From Neoscytalidium dimidiatum (lineage: Eukaryota; Ascomycota; Dothideomycetes; Botryosphaeriales; Botryosphaeriaceae): a DNA stretch of 64,000 bases. The DNA is taken from NCBI GenBank assembly GCA_037367355.1, contig CM074698.1:992001-1056000 (forward strand), in the 5' to 3' direction. This document shows, one piece after another, positions 1 through 10,796 of this stretch. The notes below the pieces were generated by a model that was given only the letters and a program-made list of their open reading frames with translations, was not told the DNA's origin and ran no database searches. Position numbers and translations under genes: made by a program. The first letter of the stretch is position 1, and the number at the start of each line of letters is the position of its first letter.

Positions 1-1126
1 TGACGTTACACGAAGAGATGCCATGGGGATTTCCAACTCCCGGCTCCGTTGGGTACCACTTGATCCATTGAAAAGAAGGAAGCGTGAGAATATAGACATC
101 GTCATATCCGGTCGTGTTTGTAATCCCCTGGCCGCCGTAGATATAGCTAACTCTGTCAGTAAAGAAAGTATTTAGCAGTAAAACCGAACTGACTCACATG
201 TTATAAGACGATTGGTCCTGGGCCCAGGTGACACCACCGCAGAACTTCCTTCTCATATCGGGTACATCACCTATTGCGGTTTGCTTATACCATTTTGTCG
301 AAGCAATGTCGTAGATGTAAATGTTGCTCAAAGCATCGCCCAATATGGTTCCGTTGGCAAAAGGGTCGATGACACCTCCAAAGTAGATGAGGAGGCCCTT
401 GTCGGAAGCCGGGATGAAAACCATAACTCCTTCTCCGCGGCCAGTGTTGTCAGGGCCGGTGTTATTAGTCCACGCGTCGTTCACGAAGTCATAAACGATG
501 AGGTTGCTGGTGAGCATGGGGTCAGCTCCCCATCCGGGAACCGTCTGGTTGTTGAGCCATCCGCCAAGGTAATAGCCTACTCCGGTCTCATTCACGGTGA
601 CGCCTGCGCCATACGATACCCGCTGGATGCCACTGGCTGCGCTCACATCGGTCCGGTTCCACTGATTGAGAAGGATATCATAAGCCCATGGAGTGAATGC
701 TTCGGGAGTGGCATCAGTGTATTCACCGCCGTACAGGTAAAGGACCTTGTTAATTTCATCGGTCCACAAGACGCCACCGCTCAGATCCGGAACTTCTCGT
801 GACTTGTTGAGGTCAGCATGGAGTTGCGGCATTCCAGTGGCGGCATCATCAAGGTCATTGTAGAGGAACCATGTATCTGCGACGACGACGGTCAGCTCTG
901 GGGGGCGCGGGCGCACCGAAGACAGCATCATACTTGTATAGTTCAGAGGGTTCTGGGACATAGGATTCCATGTGACTTGGCCGCCATCGATGTACAAGCG
1001 GCGGTCGACGACGGCGGTCTGGTGTCCCCAGCGGCGGCAAAAGTCACGAACGGGGTCTTTGGCAGCATTGGCAAGCTGTAAGGCTGCAAGGGCAGCGGCG
1101 ATCAGATATGCTTGGAGCGGAGCCAT
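1..1126 (-). CDS. Secreted kelch-repeat protein, 3' end outside window
   Basis: Minus-strand gene starting at the ATG ending at 1126 and continuing past base 1. A signal peptide is evident (residues 1-21, ending ALQLANA|A). Kelch blades follow, recognisable by repeated GG doublets preceded by hydrophobic strands (YLYGGEY, YYLGGWL, LIYFGGV, YIYGGQG) and W residues between them, with many N-glycosylation sequons. I infer exons 934-1126, 198-876 and 1-152. The 153-197 intron is obvious because the frame closes there (donor GTGAGT, acceptor GACAG). The 877-933 intron is 57 nt with no stop in frame, so a naive reading runs through it. Removing it deletes a Pro/Arg-rich insert and joins NYT to NTW, as expected for the family (recalled, not searched). 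Kelch propellers usually mediate protein or carbohydrate contacts at the cell surface; no catalytic residues are apparent. A second kelch ectodomain protein lies at 37.6 kb. Whether a TM segment follows is unknown. Confidence 0.85.
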
Positions 1127-4100
1127 CAGAGCTGTTCGCGCTCTCAGCGCGCCGCCTTGAGGAGAAATGCCGAATCACAAAACGAAGGGAGGAGCAGAGT
1201 CGGGCTCGCAGCAACGAGAGAGGAGAACTGGACTGCGGAGAAAAAAGGGAAGCACTCAACCAGAGCGGTGGAACAAGAGGGCCAAAGCTGAGAAATGTGG
1301 AAGCACAGGGCTGTCATCCAAGCGGAGATCGCCCGCGGACGCCAGGGCCACAGACGGAATCGGCGGACTGAAGGGCAATCCTGCGATGCAGGACGGCGGG
1401 CCGGGGGCTGCTGATTCGCGTAAGGAGCAGCGCGTGGTACGACGGGACCAATTGCGGCAAGGAAGGGCAGCCAGCTGTGCGACGGACGGCCAATGACCGA
1501 GTGAGACCTGCCGGTACGCAGCGGTGTCGCTGTCTCCGCATCTCCAGCGCAACGGCAGGCCCTTGCGCTTGACCGGCATGCTGCCAGCAGCGTCGCGCGA
1601 AAGCGGGTGGCGCGTCTAGAACGGAGCTGCTTCATCGTGCTGACGGGCGACGGCGCAGCCCTCTGGTCGCGCGCTCACGCTGCCCCCAGCGGCGCTGCTG
1701 CTGCGCCCGCATGTCAGCCGGAGACAAAACGCGCGCGCGGCACGGGGCAGGCAATATATCCAACCCGTGCCCGGCCGGGATCCGGGCTGGAGTGCGGAGA
1801 AGTGCAGAGAGCAGTGCAGCTGGCGGGCGGGCGGGCGAGCGGGCGGGTGTCCATGTCATACAGCCAATCTTGCTCGGGGAGCACGAGCGTGGAGTGACCT
1901 GGCAGCGGTCGTCTAATGGCGCTCGAACGAGACGGAATGGTCGACGGGTGACGAGAGCGTTGACGCATTTGGCGCATGTAAGACTTTGGCTCGGCGGTGC
2001 AGGAGCAGGTGTTCCAAGGTCAAGGTCGGTGCAGCTGCAGCTGCAGCGATGGAGCAGCTCCCCTCCCCGCCGCCGCCCACCCCATCCCATCCCGTGCCCA
2101 TCCCTGCCCCGCTTACCTAACCGAGCGAAGCCTCACGTGTCGGCATCGCTGGCCTCGTACCAGACTCGTAAATACGACTCTCGTCCCAGCGCTGCCGCCA
2201 GCATGCTCTCCCAACGCGCTGCATTTGCTTTCCGCCAGACTCCTATTGCCAAAATACGACATGATTGCCACCAGACTCGCCCCGATCCCGCGATTTCGGC
2301 TCGGCCTAGCAGGGCGCAGGGATGCGCTGCCCATGCCCCCCTCCCACCCCCGACGTGAAGGGGTCCTCCATGGCGCTCAGCCTCCTTTTCGAGCTACCGC
2401 GAGCTTCTTTTGCGCCGGCATGTGCTTGGCGCGGCCTTTGCCGCTCTCCCCGCTGCCGTTCAAGCCACACCTGAGCGTGTACTCTGATGGGCCCGTCGCC
2501 TAAGCCCAGCCACCAGAGCCCTTAAATTCAGCGCCTTGTATATTCGGGGCTGTGGCTGGCCAGTGGGAGCGGATTAAATAGCTGTTGCGGGTACTGCATC
2601 TCAGCTTCGCCTGTGGCTGGTCCGCAAATTGGTGCTCCTCGCGGTGAGACCTGCCGGCTCGTGGTTGATCTCACAAGCTCAGGCACCAGCGTGAGCGCCA
2701 CTGCAAGGTCCGGATTCCTGCACGTTGCTGATTCCGTGCCTGCCTACGTTCCACACTTAATCAAACGGAATTTCAGAGAAAGCTCGCTGCAGTCGATAGC
2801 TCCTCTGCCGAGTCAGAAGCAATAACTAGCAGCTTAAGCAAAGCCTTATAGGTGCCAAGCCATGAAGTCAAGCAATGGTCTTTGGAACACACGTGCGGCT
2901 GCTGCCTTGTGTTCCGCTTCCCGGCCTGCCGACAGATAGCCGCAGTCCACGTTTGCACCAGTCAGGAGCTCCGGCGAAGTTGTTGGTCATCAGATCTGAC
3001 AGCTCGCAGCCTGACCTGCCGGCAAATCGTGACTGCCCGAAGGTTTACGGCTGGAGTTGCTTCATTTGGCCTTGGAGTAATCTGCAGTGCTTGTAACGAA
3101 GTCGGGAACCTGGAATATACGTGCCAGTGGATTCCGCAAGGCTGGATATTTTCAAGCTTTATCCAGGCCAGCGGTCTCTCGAATCGGAAAATGGGCGACT
3201 GGCGTTTGGATTGGCGGAGCAGCTTATACACGGCCCGGACACGCACCCAGGACTTCGGGCGCCTCATCCACCCGATTGGCCTGCGCATCCTTTTTGGCGC
3301 CTTGAGCGGGGAATTCGCTCGAAGCCACATCGTTCGCCGGCCAGTCCTGGCGGCCTTGATATGAGACTTCGCCGTCTCGCGCCGTTTGATGGCAGGCCCC
3401 TTCTACCACCTTGCTGGCCCGTGATGCTCAGGTCGGACCTGCAGCGTGTGCCACTGAAAGAAAGATCAGCTGTCAATCTTTCGCGCACTCCATCTCTTGA
3501 TGTGCAAAACTGCAAGGAATGCGCATCTGCACCGCGCATCTGGCTGCTGATTCGAGTAATCCGGATGTGAGGAATCCCGCCTGGGTGGCCTCATGTCGGG
3601 GAGCTAGCATGTCTTCTCCCGGCTGACGGTCCTCGGTTTCGCGTGCACGTTGGCAAGCATGCCCGGTGTAAGGGTGTGTGTGTGGTGACAGGTGTTCGGC
3701 GTCGGCGTTCGGCCCCATCAACACTGCGGGTACGTCGCTGCACGTGTTATGGCAAAGGAACAGATTCCAAGCTTCCCTGCGTCTACTTTTCTCCGGAAAG
3801 ACTTGGCCCCTTCGCGTTCAGCAGTGAAATCACCTGCCACCTATCGCAGGATTCGCTCATGATATTAAATCTCACCAAGCGCTTACGCAGCCACGTATGG
3901 ACAGCCCGTTAGTCTTGAGCCAATCTATCCGTAGCGAGCCGGAAGCTGTAAGATAAGCATTCTATGGTCCATAGGGTCAAGAGATCATTTGGTACGTCAC
4001 CACCTTTGTTGATCACGTAGAGGAGATGTCGTAGTCGGTACTGGCTCTTATTCCAAATAGCCTGAATCAAACAGTATCGACGTGCACTCCCTGAAAGCTG

Positions 4101-4226
4101 AGCACACTGTGCTCACGCTATTATGCCAAGTTTCTTTTCCCGTCTACGTAGATACTGCCTTGTTCGCATTCTAGCCATGCAGCTTTAGAATGCAAGTACA
4201 GGAGGGACTGCGAAAATGGTCGTCTC
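1127..4226. other. Intergenic, no supported gene
   Basis: About 3.1 kb between two minus-strand genes. The part to about 2.5 kb is GC-rich and should contain the promoter of the left kelch gene. Open frames here overlap one another on both strands, lack recognisable domains and show no convincing splice structure. I see no RNA gene. Confidence 0.5.
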
Positions 4227-4840
4227 TCAGTAATCCAGGTACTTTCCCAATCCATCCGCATCGTTTCCTCCATCTTGGACTCCAGCCCTCTCTGCGGCGT
4301 CACCCCTTCCCCTGCTTCCCTCTCCCTTCTTTCTTTTCTTCTTCTGGTCTGTGCTACTTTCATACTCCAAGCCCAGACTATCGCCTACTCTAGTGCATCT
4401 GTAGCAGAGTTGATGATCGCAGCCCTCGTTCGGACACTCGGGACTTCTTCCGCCAAATGTCACAATGCGATTGCATCCACAGCAGCGAGCGCAAGTCTCA
4501 TAGATCATAGGACGGTAATAGAAGTTTCCGCGGCGACTACGTCCTCTACCAACTCTTCGAGGACTACCGCGAGGTAATTGAGCGATGTGGGACGACTTTG
4601 GCTCTGGATGCACGTCCCAAGCTGGGAGGTCGTGGTCAACGTATGACTTTCGTTTGCGATGGCGTACGCCGGTGTTCGCAGGACCCATCCTTGTTGATGC
4701 TTCATTAGTAGACGAAGATGCGTCTCCACGGTTCCAGGAAATGGTAGGAACGCCCGTAGACCTGAAAATTTTTAGAACGACTGGAGGGATAGTGAGACTC
4801 ATAGCGTGACTTACTTAGGCATAGGCTGCTCTAGCTGCAT
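4227..4840 (-). CDS. Small Cys-rich zinc-ribbon-like protein (186 aa)
   Basis: Unrecognised protein with a clear metal-binding cluster. Two exons are inferred: 4815-4840 (ATG at 4838-4840) and 4227-4761. The intron 4762-4814 has a GTAAGT donor and a TTTTCAG acceptor and joins the frames exactly (AA|G). The alternative start at 4802 inside this intron is less attractive. The protein has a basic stretch RHRKRK (about residues 42-47, a possible nuclear signal) and an Arg/Gly-rich region. The Cys cluster at residues 99-131 has C99, C102, C103, C105, C118, C123, H125, C128 and C131, enough for one or two zinc ions. A Lys/Glu/Gly-rich tail follows. Small fungal proteins with similar CxxC clusters are common and mostly uncharacterised. 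A nuclear or nucleic-acid-binding role is only inference. Confidence 0.6.
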
Positions 4841-6010
4841 GATTGGAAAGTGAGATGTCCCGGAGAAGTGCTGGTTTAGAGTTGTCTTATTCCTGGTTTC
4901 CGCACTTTTCTGAGTAGTTCTTTTGACCATTTGTTTTAGCGGGAGGATTTCCGAATACAGTGTGTCTGACTACTTGCCTCTCTTGACTGGACAGACACGT
5001 AGGAACTTCCAAAGCCGATTGTTGCCTGTGAGGGGTTCAGTAAGTGAAGACGATAGCTTATAGACTGGGGAATGTAGGAGAGCGAAGACAGATAGAATTT
5101 CTTCATGTTTGAGGTGAAGATTGAGGTTAGGCCCAAGAAGAGAGTTGGCATAGCGCTTTGAGAGACTTGAGTGTAAACGCACTTTGGGCTGTTGGGAATT
5201 TCTGGAGAGAGACTTCTCTCTGAGTCGGAGGAGTCCATTTCGGTATGCCCAGCGAGTACTCGTAAAAGGATCCGGAAGAATGTGGCTAGATTGAAACTCT
5301 GTGGACCGCGATTGGCGAAGCTCGTTGTCAAGCCAGGCAGCCGAGACCAACAATATGGCTTGTTGAACTGTAATCAGTGTGCGTCACAAGACTGTAGGTG
5401 ACACCCCATGCACAAGACATGAGTTACCATGACAATGAATGCTCGTGCCGTGCGACTCGCTGAGCGATTTAGGGAGGCGCATGTGGCAGCTCACATGGTA
5501 CCGAACAGAGCAGCTGGACACAGGAGAGAGGGGCGAAAATATGGCTTCAAGAGAATTGGCGCGCTCTTAACGCATCACTTGTATCATCGGTCTTCTTAGC
5601 CGCCTTTAGCTACATCAATGGTCCTTCTACGTTGAAATTGCATTGGGTACTAGGTAAAGCTTGCTATGGGCAACTCGACAATATCACTCATACGAATAGG
5701 ACTTCAAGCACTTGGTCGCGAGATGTCAGAAAGGTCCCAAAATCAATCAGCGGACAGCTAATGACTAGGAGATCTTCCCATAGCAGCTGCCTTCCTTCTT
5801 TGTGAGCATTTCGCTTATGTTACTGATGTGGGTTAGTGTTTGTTTGTAGCGGTATCTGCGCAGGCCTTCCGGGCAGGTGCGCCGGTCGCCGTCGCTGTCG
5901 GTGTTTACTTGCTCTCGCTTTCCATCATAGATCCTCCCCTTCGACTGCATCAGCGCCTTGAAATTTGCCCGCCAAGTTCCTCGCGGCGCAATCGCATTCT
6001 TTCGACCGGC
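4841..6010. other. Intergenic divergent promoter region
   Basis: Lies between the start of the minus-strand zinc-ribbon gene and the start of the plus-strand gene at 6011, so it must hold both promoters. Overlapping minus-strand open frames at about 4.94-5.35 kb contain a Ser-rich stretch but have no recognisable domain. An extra upstream exon of the zinc-ribbon gene cannot be excluded. Confidence 0.4.
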
Positions 6011-7300
6011 ATGTCCGACAGCTCCGACGGTGACGGCATCCACACTCAATTCGTCGCCTATCACGCAAAGAGGGTCATCAAACAAGAGCACGCTCAGAAA
6101 GCCATGGAGCAAGACCAAGCCGCCGCGTTCAGGCACGAGCTGGGCACTTTCAACCGCGAAAATGTTCTCGCTGCCAGTGACGTCGGGGACGACTACCTCC
6201 GGATGCGCCGCCGTCCCACATCCTCGAACCGGCCCACGTGCCATGTCACCGATTCCGACAACGTTGTACTGGCTGGATGGAAGAGTGAGGTATCTCCACT
6301 TTGGGAGCAAAATGCATGATTAACTTCGTTCGCCACAGACTTCCATCTCACTACCACTGACAGAGATATCGACGCTGAGAGGCAAGATCGTCTTCATGAC
6401 GGTCAACTCTTTCGCCTAAATCGTCAGGCTCGTGGAGAGGTGCTCCAGCATCCTAAGCGCCATCAGCATGGTCAGAACGGAGACAGGTTCGGCCCTCCTT
6501 CGCGAAAGAACGAGCAGCATCTTCCGGATATCCTCCATAATCCTGGACAGAATGTAGATCCTTTGGCTTTGGCGAAGGCCATGCAGTTCAAAGGCTCTTA
6601 CTCTGGACGTTCCCGCAGCCGCGCTCCTGGTAACGTCCCCAACACCTTTGCTCCTAATGGACCTGCAGCGCGCGGAGGCCATAGTGTTCGTGGTCGTGGT
6701 AGCTTCACTCCCAGCACTCCTGGACCTCGCGAATCTCTTAATCCGCATGCCGACATCCACGCTGATCAGGGAATGCCTACACCTGGACGTGTCAGCCGCA
6801 ATCAGAACTCGTCTGCTGTTCGTGGAGGCAACAGCAACTCAGCTCCCCCGGTGCTTGGTAAACATGCTGGCAAAGGCTCTGTCGCTTCGGCCAAGACCAC
6901 CACGTACGGGGAGCCTACACCGACTCGAAATGGTCGTGATCGCAATGGCACCTCCGTCCAGCAGAACATTGTGTCAACCATGCGCGGAACTTCTTCCCGC
7001 CGTACGCCTACTGCTCCCATGATGGACCGTTCGAACAGCTCCATGTCCAACACTACCAGAGCCAGCTCCACGGTGGCGAGCACTTCGTCCGGCGCTGTCG
7101 TCGCTACTTCTAATAGGCCTCCGCAACCGACTGGCAAACTAGCCTCCCCCGAGGACTTCATGGCAGCTGCAAAGAGCAAGGGCATCCACGCTTCGAAGTA
7201 CGCACCCAAGGACAAGGACGAATCGAAGGGAAAGGGAGAACAGCCGAAGACGATCTCTAACACCAAGGCCGGTCTTTCTGGATCCAAATACGCTTCGTGA
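6011..7300 (+). CDS. Disordered Ser/Arg/Asn-rich protein (411 aa)
   Basis: Two exons, 6011-6284 and 6339-7300; the 54-nt intron has a GTGAGG donor and a CACAG acceptor and keeps the frame (A|AC). ATG 6011 is the first Met before the conserved-looking N-terminal helical region (residues 1-90, rich in E, Q, H and R). After that the protein is low-complexity: Arg/Gly-rich around residues 165-215, then Ser/Thr/Asn-rich. The last 50 residues contain two related short motifs, ASKYAP and GSKYAS, set in a Lys-rich tail. Similar S(K/R)(Y/W)A motifs end many fungal disordered proteins, which makes a peptide-docking role possible. No catalytic domain is present and I do not recognise the family. The next gene, RTT106, lies 550 bp downstream on the same strand. 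Confidence 0.7.
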
Positions 7301-7853
7301 ATCTATAGTTTGGTGTCAACAAGAGTGTCCATGCCAAACATGGTTCCGGGACATATGCGTTAGAGCAGTAACTTTGGTGTCCGACACGACGCAAGCTCAG
7401 ATCAGCGTATACTATACTCCAATACACCAGGAATTCCCAGATGCTTCAGGGTCAGATACAATATAAGAAACTGAAAGAGAAAAAAAATTTGGGGAAAGAG
7501 GATCTGCTCTGCCAGTTCGCGGTGGGCTTCTTGGTTCGGGAGTAAAAGAGTATGTCAATCCGACGTGCTGGATATGATACCAGGCTGGACTGAAAGTTAC
7601 CCGGTAGACAATATAAAAACCTGCTCACCATGATGGTCCTTGGCCTGATGCTCTCGAAGTGCGTGAAGTAGTTGACGGATGGATAAGGAAGCTAACGTCG
7701 GGATAGCCTCGCGCGCCAAAACGCGGATCGCGTGGTGGCGCTCGCCTCGCTCCGCCAGGCGCGCGAAGGGAAACACGGCCGCCTCGCTGATCGGGCCTTA
7801 TACAACACAACAAAACGACATCTCAGCAAACTGTCACACACGCGCGGCCCTCA
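7301..7853. other. Intergenic; RTT106 promoter region
   Basis: Separates two plus-strand genes. It contains an A-rich run near 7480 and CGCG-rich sequence at about 7710-7760 ahead of the RTT106 start. No gene is seen. Confidence 0.5.
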
Positions 7854-9503
7854 ATGTCGCAATTCACAGCCATATCATCGCGGCCGTCCACTGCTGCCGC
7901 CGCCGCAAGAGCGCCCTCAAAGGTTGTGCCTAAGCCAGCAGCTTCGACAGCCAGCCTACCTGAGATCGAGCAAGCATTCTCCGACCAGCCGGAGCTGAAG
8001 AAGAGGGTGTACAGCGCCATCGGTAAGCCGCCTCTTCATCATGCGCAGTCTTCGCTTTTGCGGAAGCTCAAGAACGAAAACCCGACTAAAAGATCCGCAG
8101 CGGATTCGCCTCGGCACCAGCCGCTATTCTCGTCCATATCGTCGTACATCCTCCAGCTGCAGCGGCCCACCCCGGCTACGAATGGTGCCGCGGCCGCTGC
8201 CGCCGCCGAAGAACCCGCTGCGAAGAAGCGGAAAATTGAGGGGGTGGAGCCACAGAAGGCTGCGGCCGCGGGGACAACGGGCGCATGGACGAACAGCTCC
8301 TCGGGTGCCGACTTCACGCTTCAGGACGTGAGCTTCTCAATCCCTCAGCGGAAGAAGCTGAACCTGCAGCTCGTCGGAGCGGCGTCCGCTGGCGATAGCT
8401 CCGGTGGCGGCATCCGCGCCTGCTCCGGCGGCGGTGCGAACGTCGAGTTTGGCATTGGGTTCAGGGATATTGGTAAGGCTATTTATCGACTACTTCTCGT
8501 TTTTGGCGGTTGTATAAATGGTGTTCAAATGCGCTAACAATGTCCGCTATCTCCAGAGCAGGTCTTTTGTCTCCCGATCCCTGAGAAAGCGAAGCGGCAA
8601 TGGAATTTCATCGTCATACCGAAGAACAATGACGGCCTTAACGCCGCCCCTGAAGGAAGTGGAGTACCTGAGCAGATAGTGTGGACTTTTCAAGAACCGA
8701 CCAATAAGGAATTGGAAGCAGGGGCGGAGGCAGGCCCAGACACCATGGCGGAGCGGCTGAACAAGTTCCTAGCACCGTTCGGAAAGAGCGTTGTCTTCCC
8801 GACAAAGGAAGAATTTCAGAGCGTCATACCTCAGAGTCATCGAAAAGGAGAGTTGGGGTTCCACGTAAAGGCATTCAGAGGTAGCAAAGAGGGTAAGTCA
8901 GCGCTCTACATAGAGCCACCCGCTGGATGGCACCCGTGCTTCTTGCCGTGCTTTGAGCCAATCTAACAACAACCAGGCTTCTTGTTCTTTACCAGTGTCG
9001 GCATCATTTTCGGCTTCAAGAAGCCGCTGATCTACTTCTCCTTCGGGTCTGTAGAGTCCATCTCGTATACGTCCGTCCTGCAGCGCACATTTAACTTGAA
9101 TATCACAATCAACCCCACGGGTCCCGAGCAGAAGGCCCAAGAGATTGAGTTTTCAATGCTCGACCAGGCAGACTATACTGGTATCGATCAGTATATCAAG
9201 CACCATGGCCTGAATGACGCGTCGATGGCCGCACAGCGCAAGGCGCAGATGTACAACGTCAATGGACCAGGGGAAGGCCAGGAAGAAGGGACCGAGGAGG
9301 CAGGGGGCGATGGAGAAACGGAGCTGGAGAAGGTGCAGAGGATGCTTGAGGATGAAGAAGATGAAGACGAGGAGGACTATGACCCGGGATCTGAGGGCGA
9401 CAGCGAGGGAGAGGGCACTAGTAGCGAGGAGGAAGACGAGGACGATGAGGACGATGGAAACATCGTACAACATGAGCTGGGAAGTGAAGCCGAGGATGTG
9501 TAG
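7854..9503 (+). CDS. RTT106: Histone chaperone Rtt106
   Basis: Rtt106 binds H3-H4, preferring K56-acetylated H3, and deposits it during replication-coupled and heterochromatic nucleosome assembly in the nucleus. Three exons: 7854-8472, 8557-8892 and 8977-9503, giving 493 aa. Both introns have GTAAG donors and keep frame (G|AG, G|GC). An Ala/Ser-rich N-terminus and a Lys/Arg cluster (AAKKRKIE) precede the first pleckstrin-like domain. The second PH-like domain begins at about residue 320 with the diagnostic stretch [20 protein letters not shown], followed by [11 protein letters not shown] and [15 protein letters not shown]. The C-terminus (about 440-490) is almost wholly Asp/Glu/Ser, the usual acidic tail of a histone chaperone. 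Length and order match the family. The first exon contains Ala runs that will vary between strains. Confidence 0.95.
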
Positions 9504-10796
9504 CTCACGGACGAGGAGTAATACGAGCCTGGAGATAATTTCACTGTCATGATCCTACGGTGCGCGCGGTGCGCGCACTTGTGGTTGAAAGGAAGAGGCT
9601 TATATCCTGGAGTAGAACAGAGCCCATTTCAGAGTAAAGATGTAGTACGGCCTCAGGCTTTACGAGAACGAGAACGCTATTTCGCATCAGCTGGGAATAA
9701 CACCAGCAAAGGAAAGATTTGGCGATGCAAGTGACGTCACTGACCGGGAATATCACTCCTTCGAAAGACGCTCGTCCTCTTCCTCGTTCGCGATTAAGCT
9801 TACAACTGATGCTGCTGACACCACAGCATCTCGGCGGTTTGCTGGTCTCCCCATAAAGTCAGTCCGGGCTGGCGCGCAGGGATGATTTAGGCTCAACTAA
9901 GTCCCACGAAACATTTCAACGCAAGCTGAGGTTGAGGCGAGGATAAGGTTTGAGAAGCCCAAACGCTATTGATTGAGGTGTAAAAGACTCGGACTGATGA
10001 AGCAACAGAGAGTGTGCCCACGGACCGCTTCAGGGAGATCACAAGTCAAACCCCTGGCTTTGTAAGCGGTCTATATAAAGAAGTGCTCGCTCATCGCCGC
10101 GATCCTTCGCTTCATAAGACCTATTTGGTAGAAATCGGCTAACCGAGTGCAATCCTTGGCGGCGAAAACCGCAATATAACATCGGAATGAGAAAACTTGC
10201 ACCACAACGAGACGCAGGCGCAGCTGGCAAGGCCGGCCCTTAGGGACCCAGTGTCGTCTGTGGCGTTGTCGATGAGCTGAATATTGGCGCATCTGCATCC
10301 TATCAAAAGCGTTCGACTGAGCGTCAGCGCCGTGTATCCATCGGGCATAGGATAAGGGCCCGCAATACGCACACCGTTTACCCTTTTCAGCGCTTTAGCC
10401 GTTGTCAGCCGCTGTCAGCGATTGATCGACTCGGCCGGGACCAATTGACTCATCCTGCGAGATTACGGAACCGTTACAAAAGCCCCGAACTCGCAAAGCG
10501 TCGTCGTATTCGGGTATCATTGCTCATAGCCGTTCATGCGGCTCTACGCTTCGTAAGGCTGAAGGATGGCAACCGGTTCTCTATCGCCGCAACGTCTCCT
10601 CTCACCTCCTTGACCCGGGGCACTGGACCCCAGCCCGCCAGGCCCGCAATCACCTGCAAGCCAACGACGACCAGGCCACGACTCGCGCGCTCCTGCTTCG
10701 GACTAGACTTTGTCGTCGCCCTCGTCGATCCGGCCAGGGTACGAAGAAGCCCTTAGGGCCCGGATCAGGAACTTTCCCCACATCTTCGATGTAATC
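9504..10796. other. Intergenic, no supported gene
   Basis: Spacer between RTT106 and the transcription-factor-like gene. A TATATAAAG-like motif at about 10072 is not followed by a convincing gene on either strand. GC content rises towards 10.6 kb, consistent with the leader of the next gene. Confidence 0.5.

Noticed and set aside
1907..1945. tRNA-like string GTCGTCTAATGG followed by GCTCGAACGAG
   Set aside because: Resembles an A box, but no B box at the right distance and no acceptor-stem pairing on either strand.
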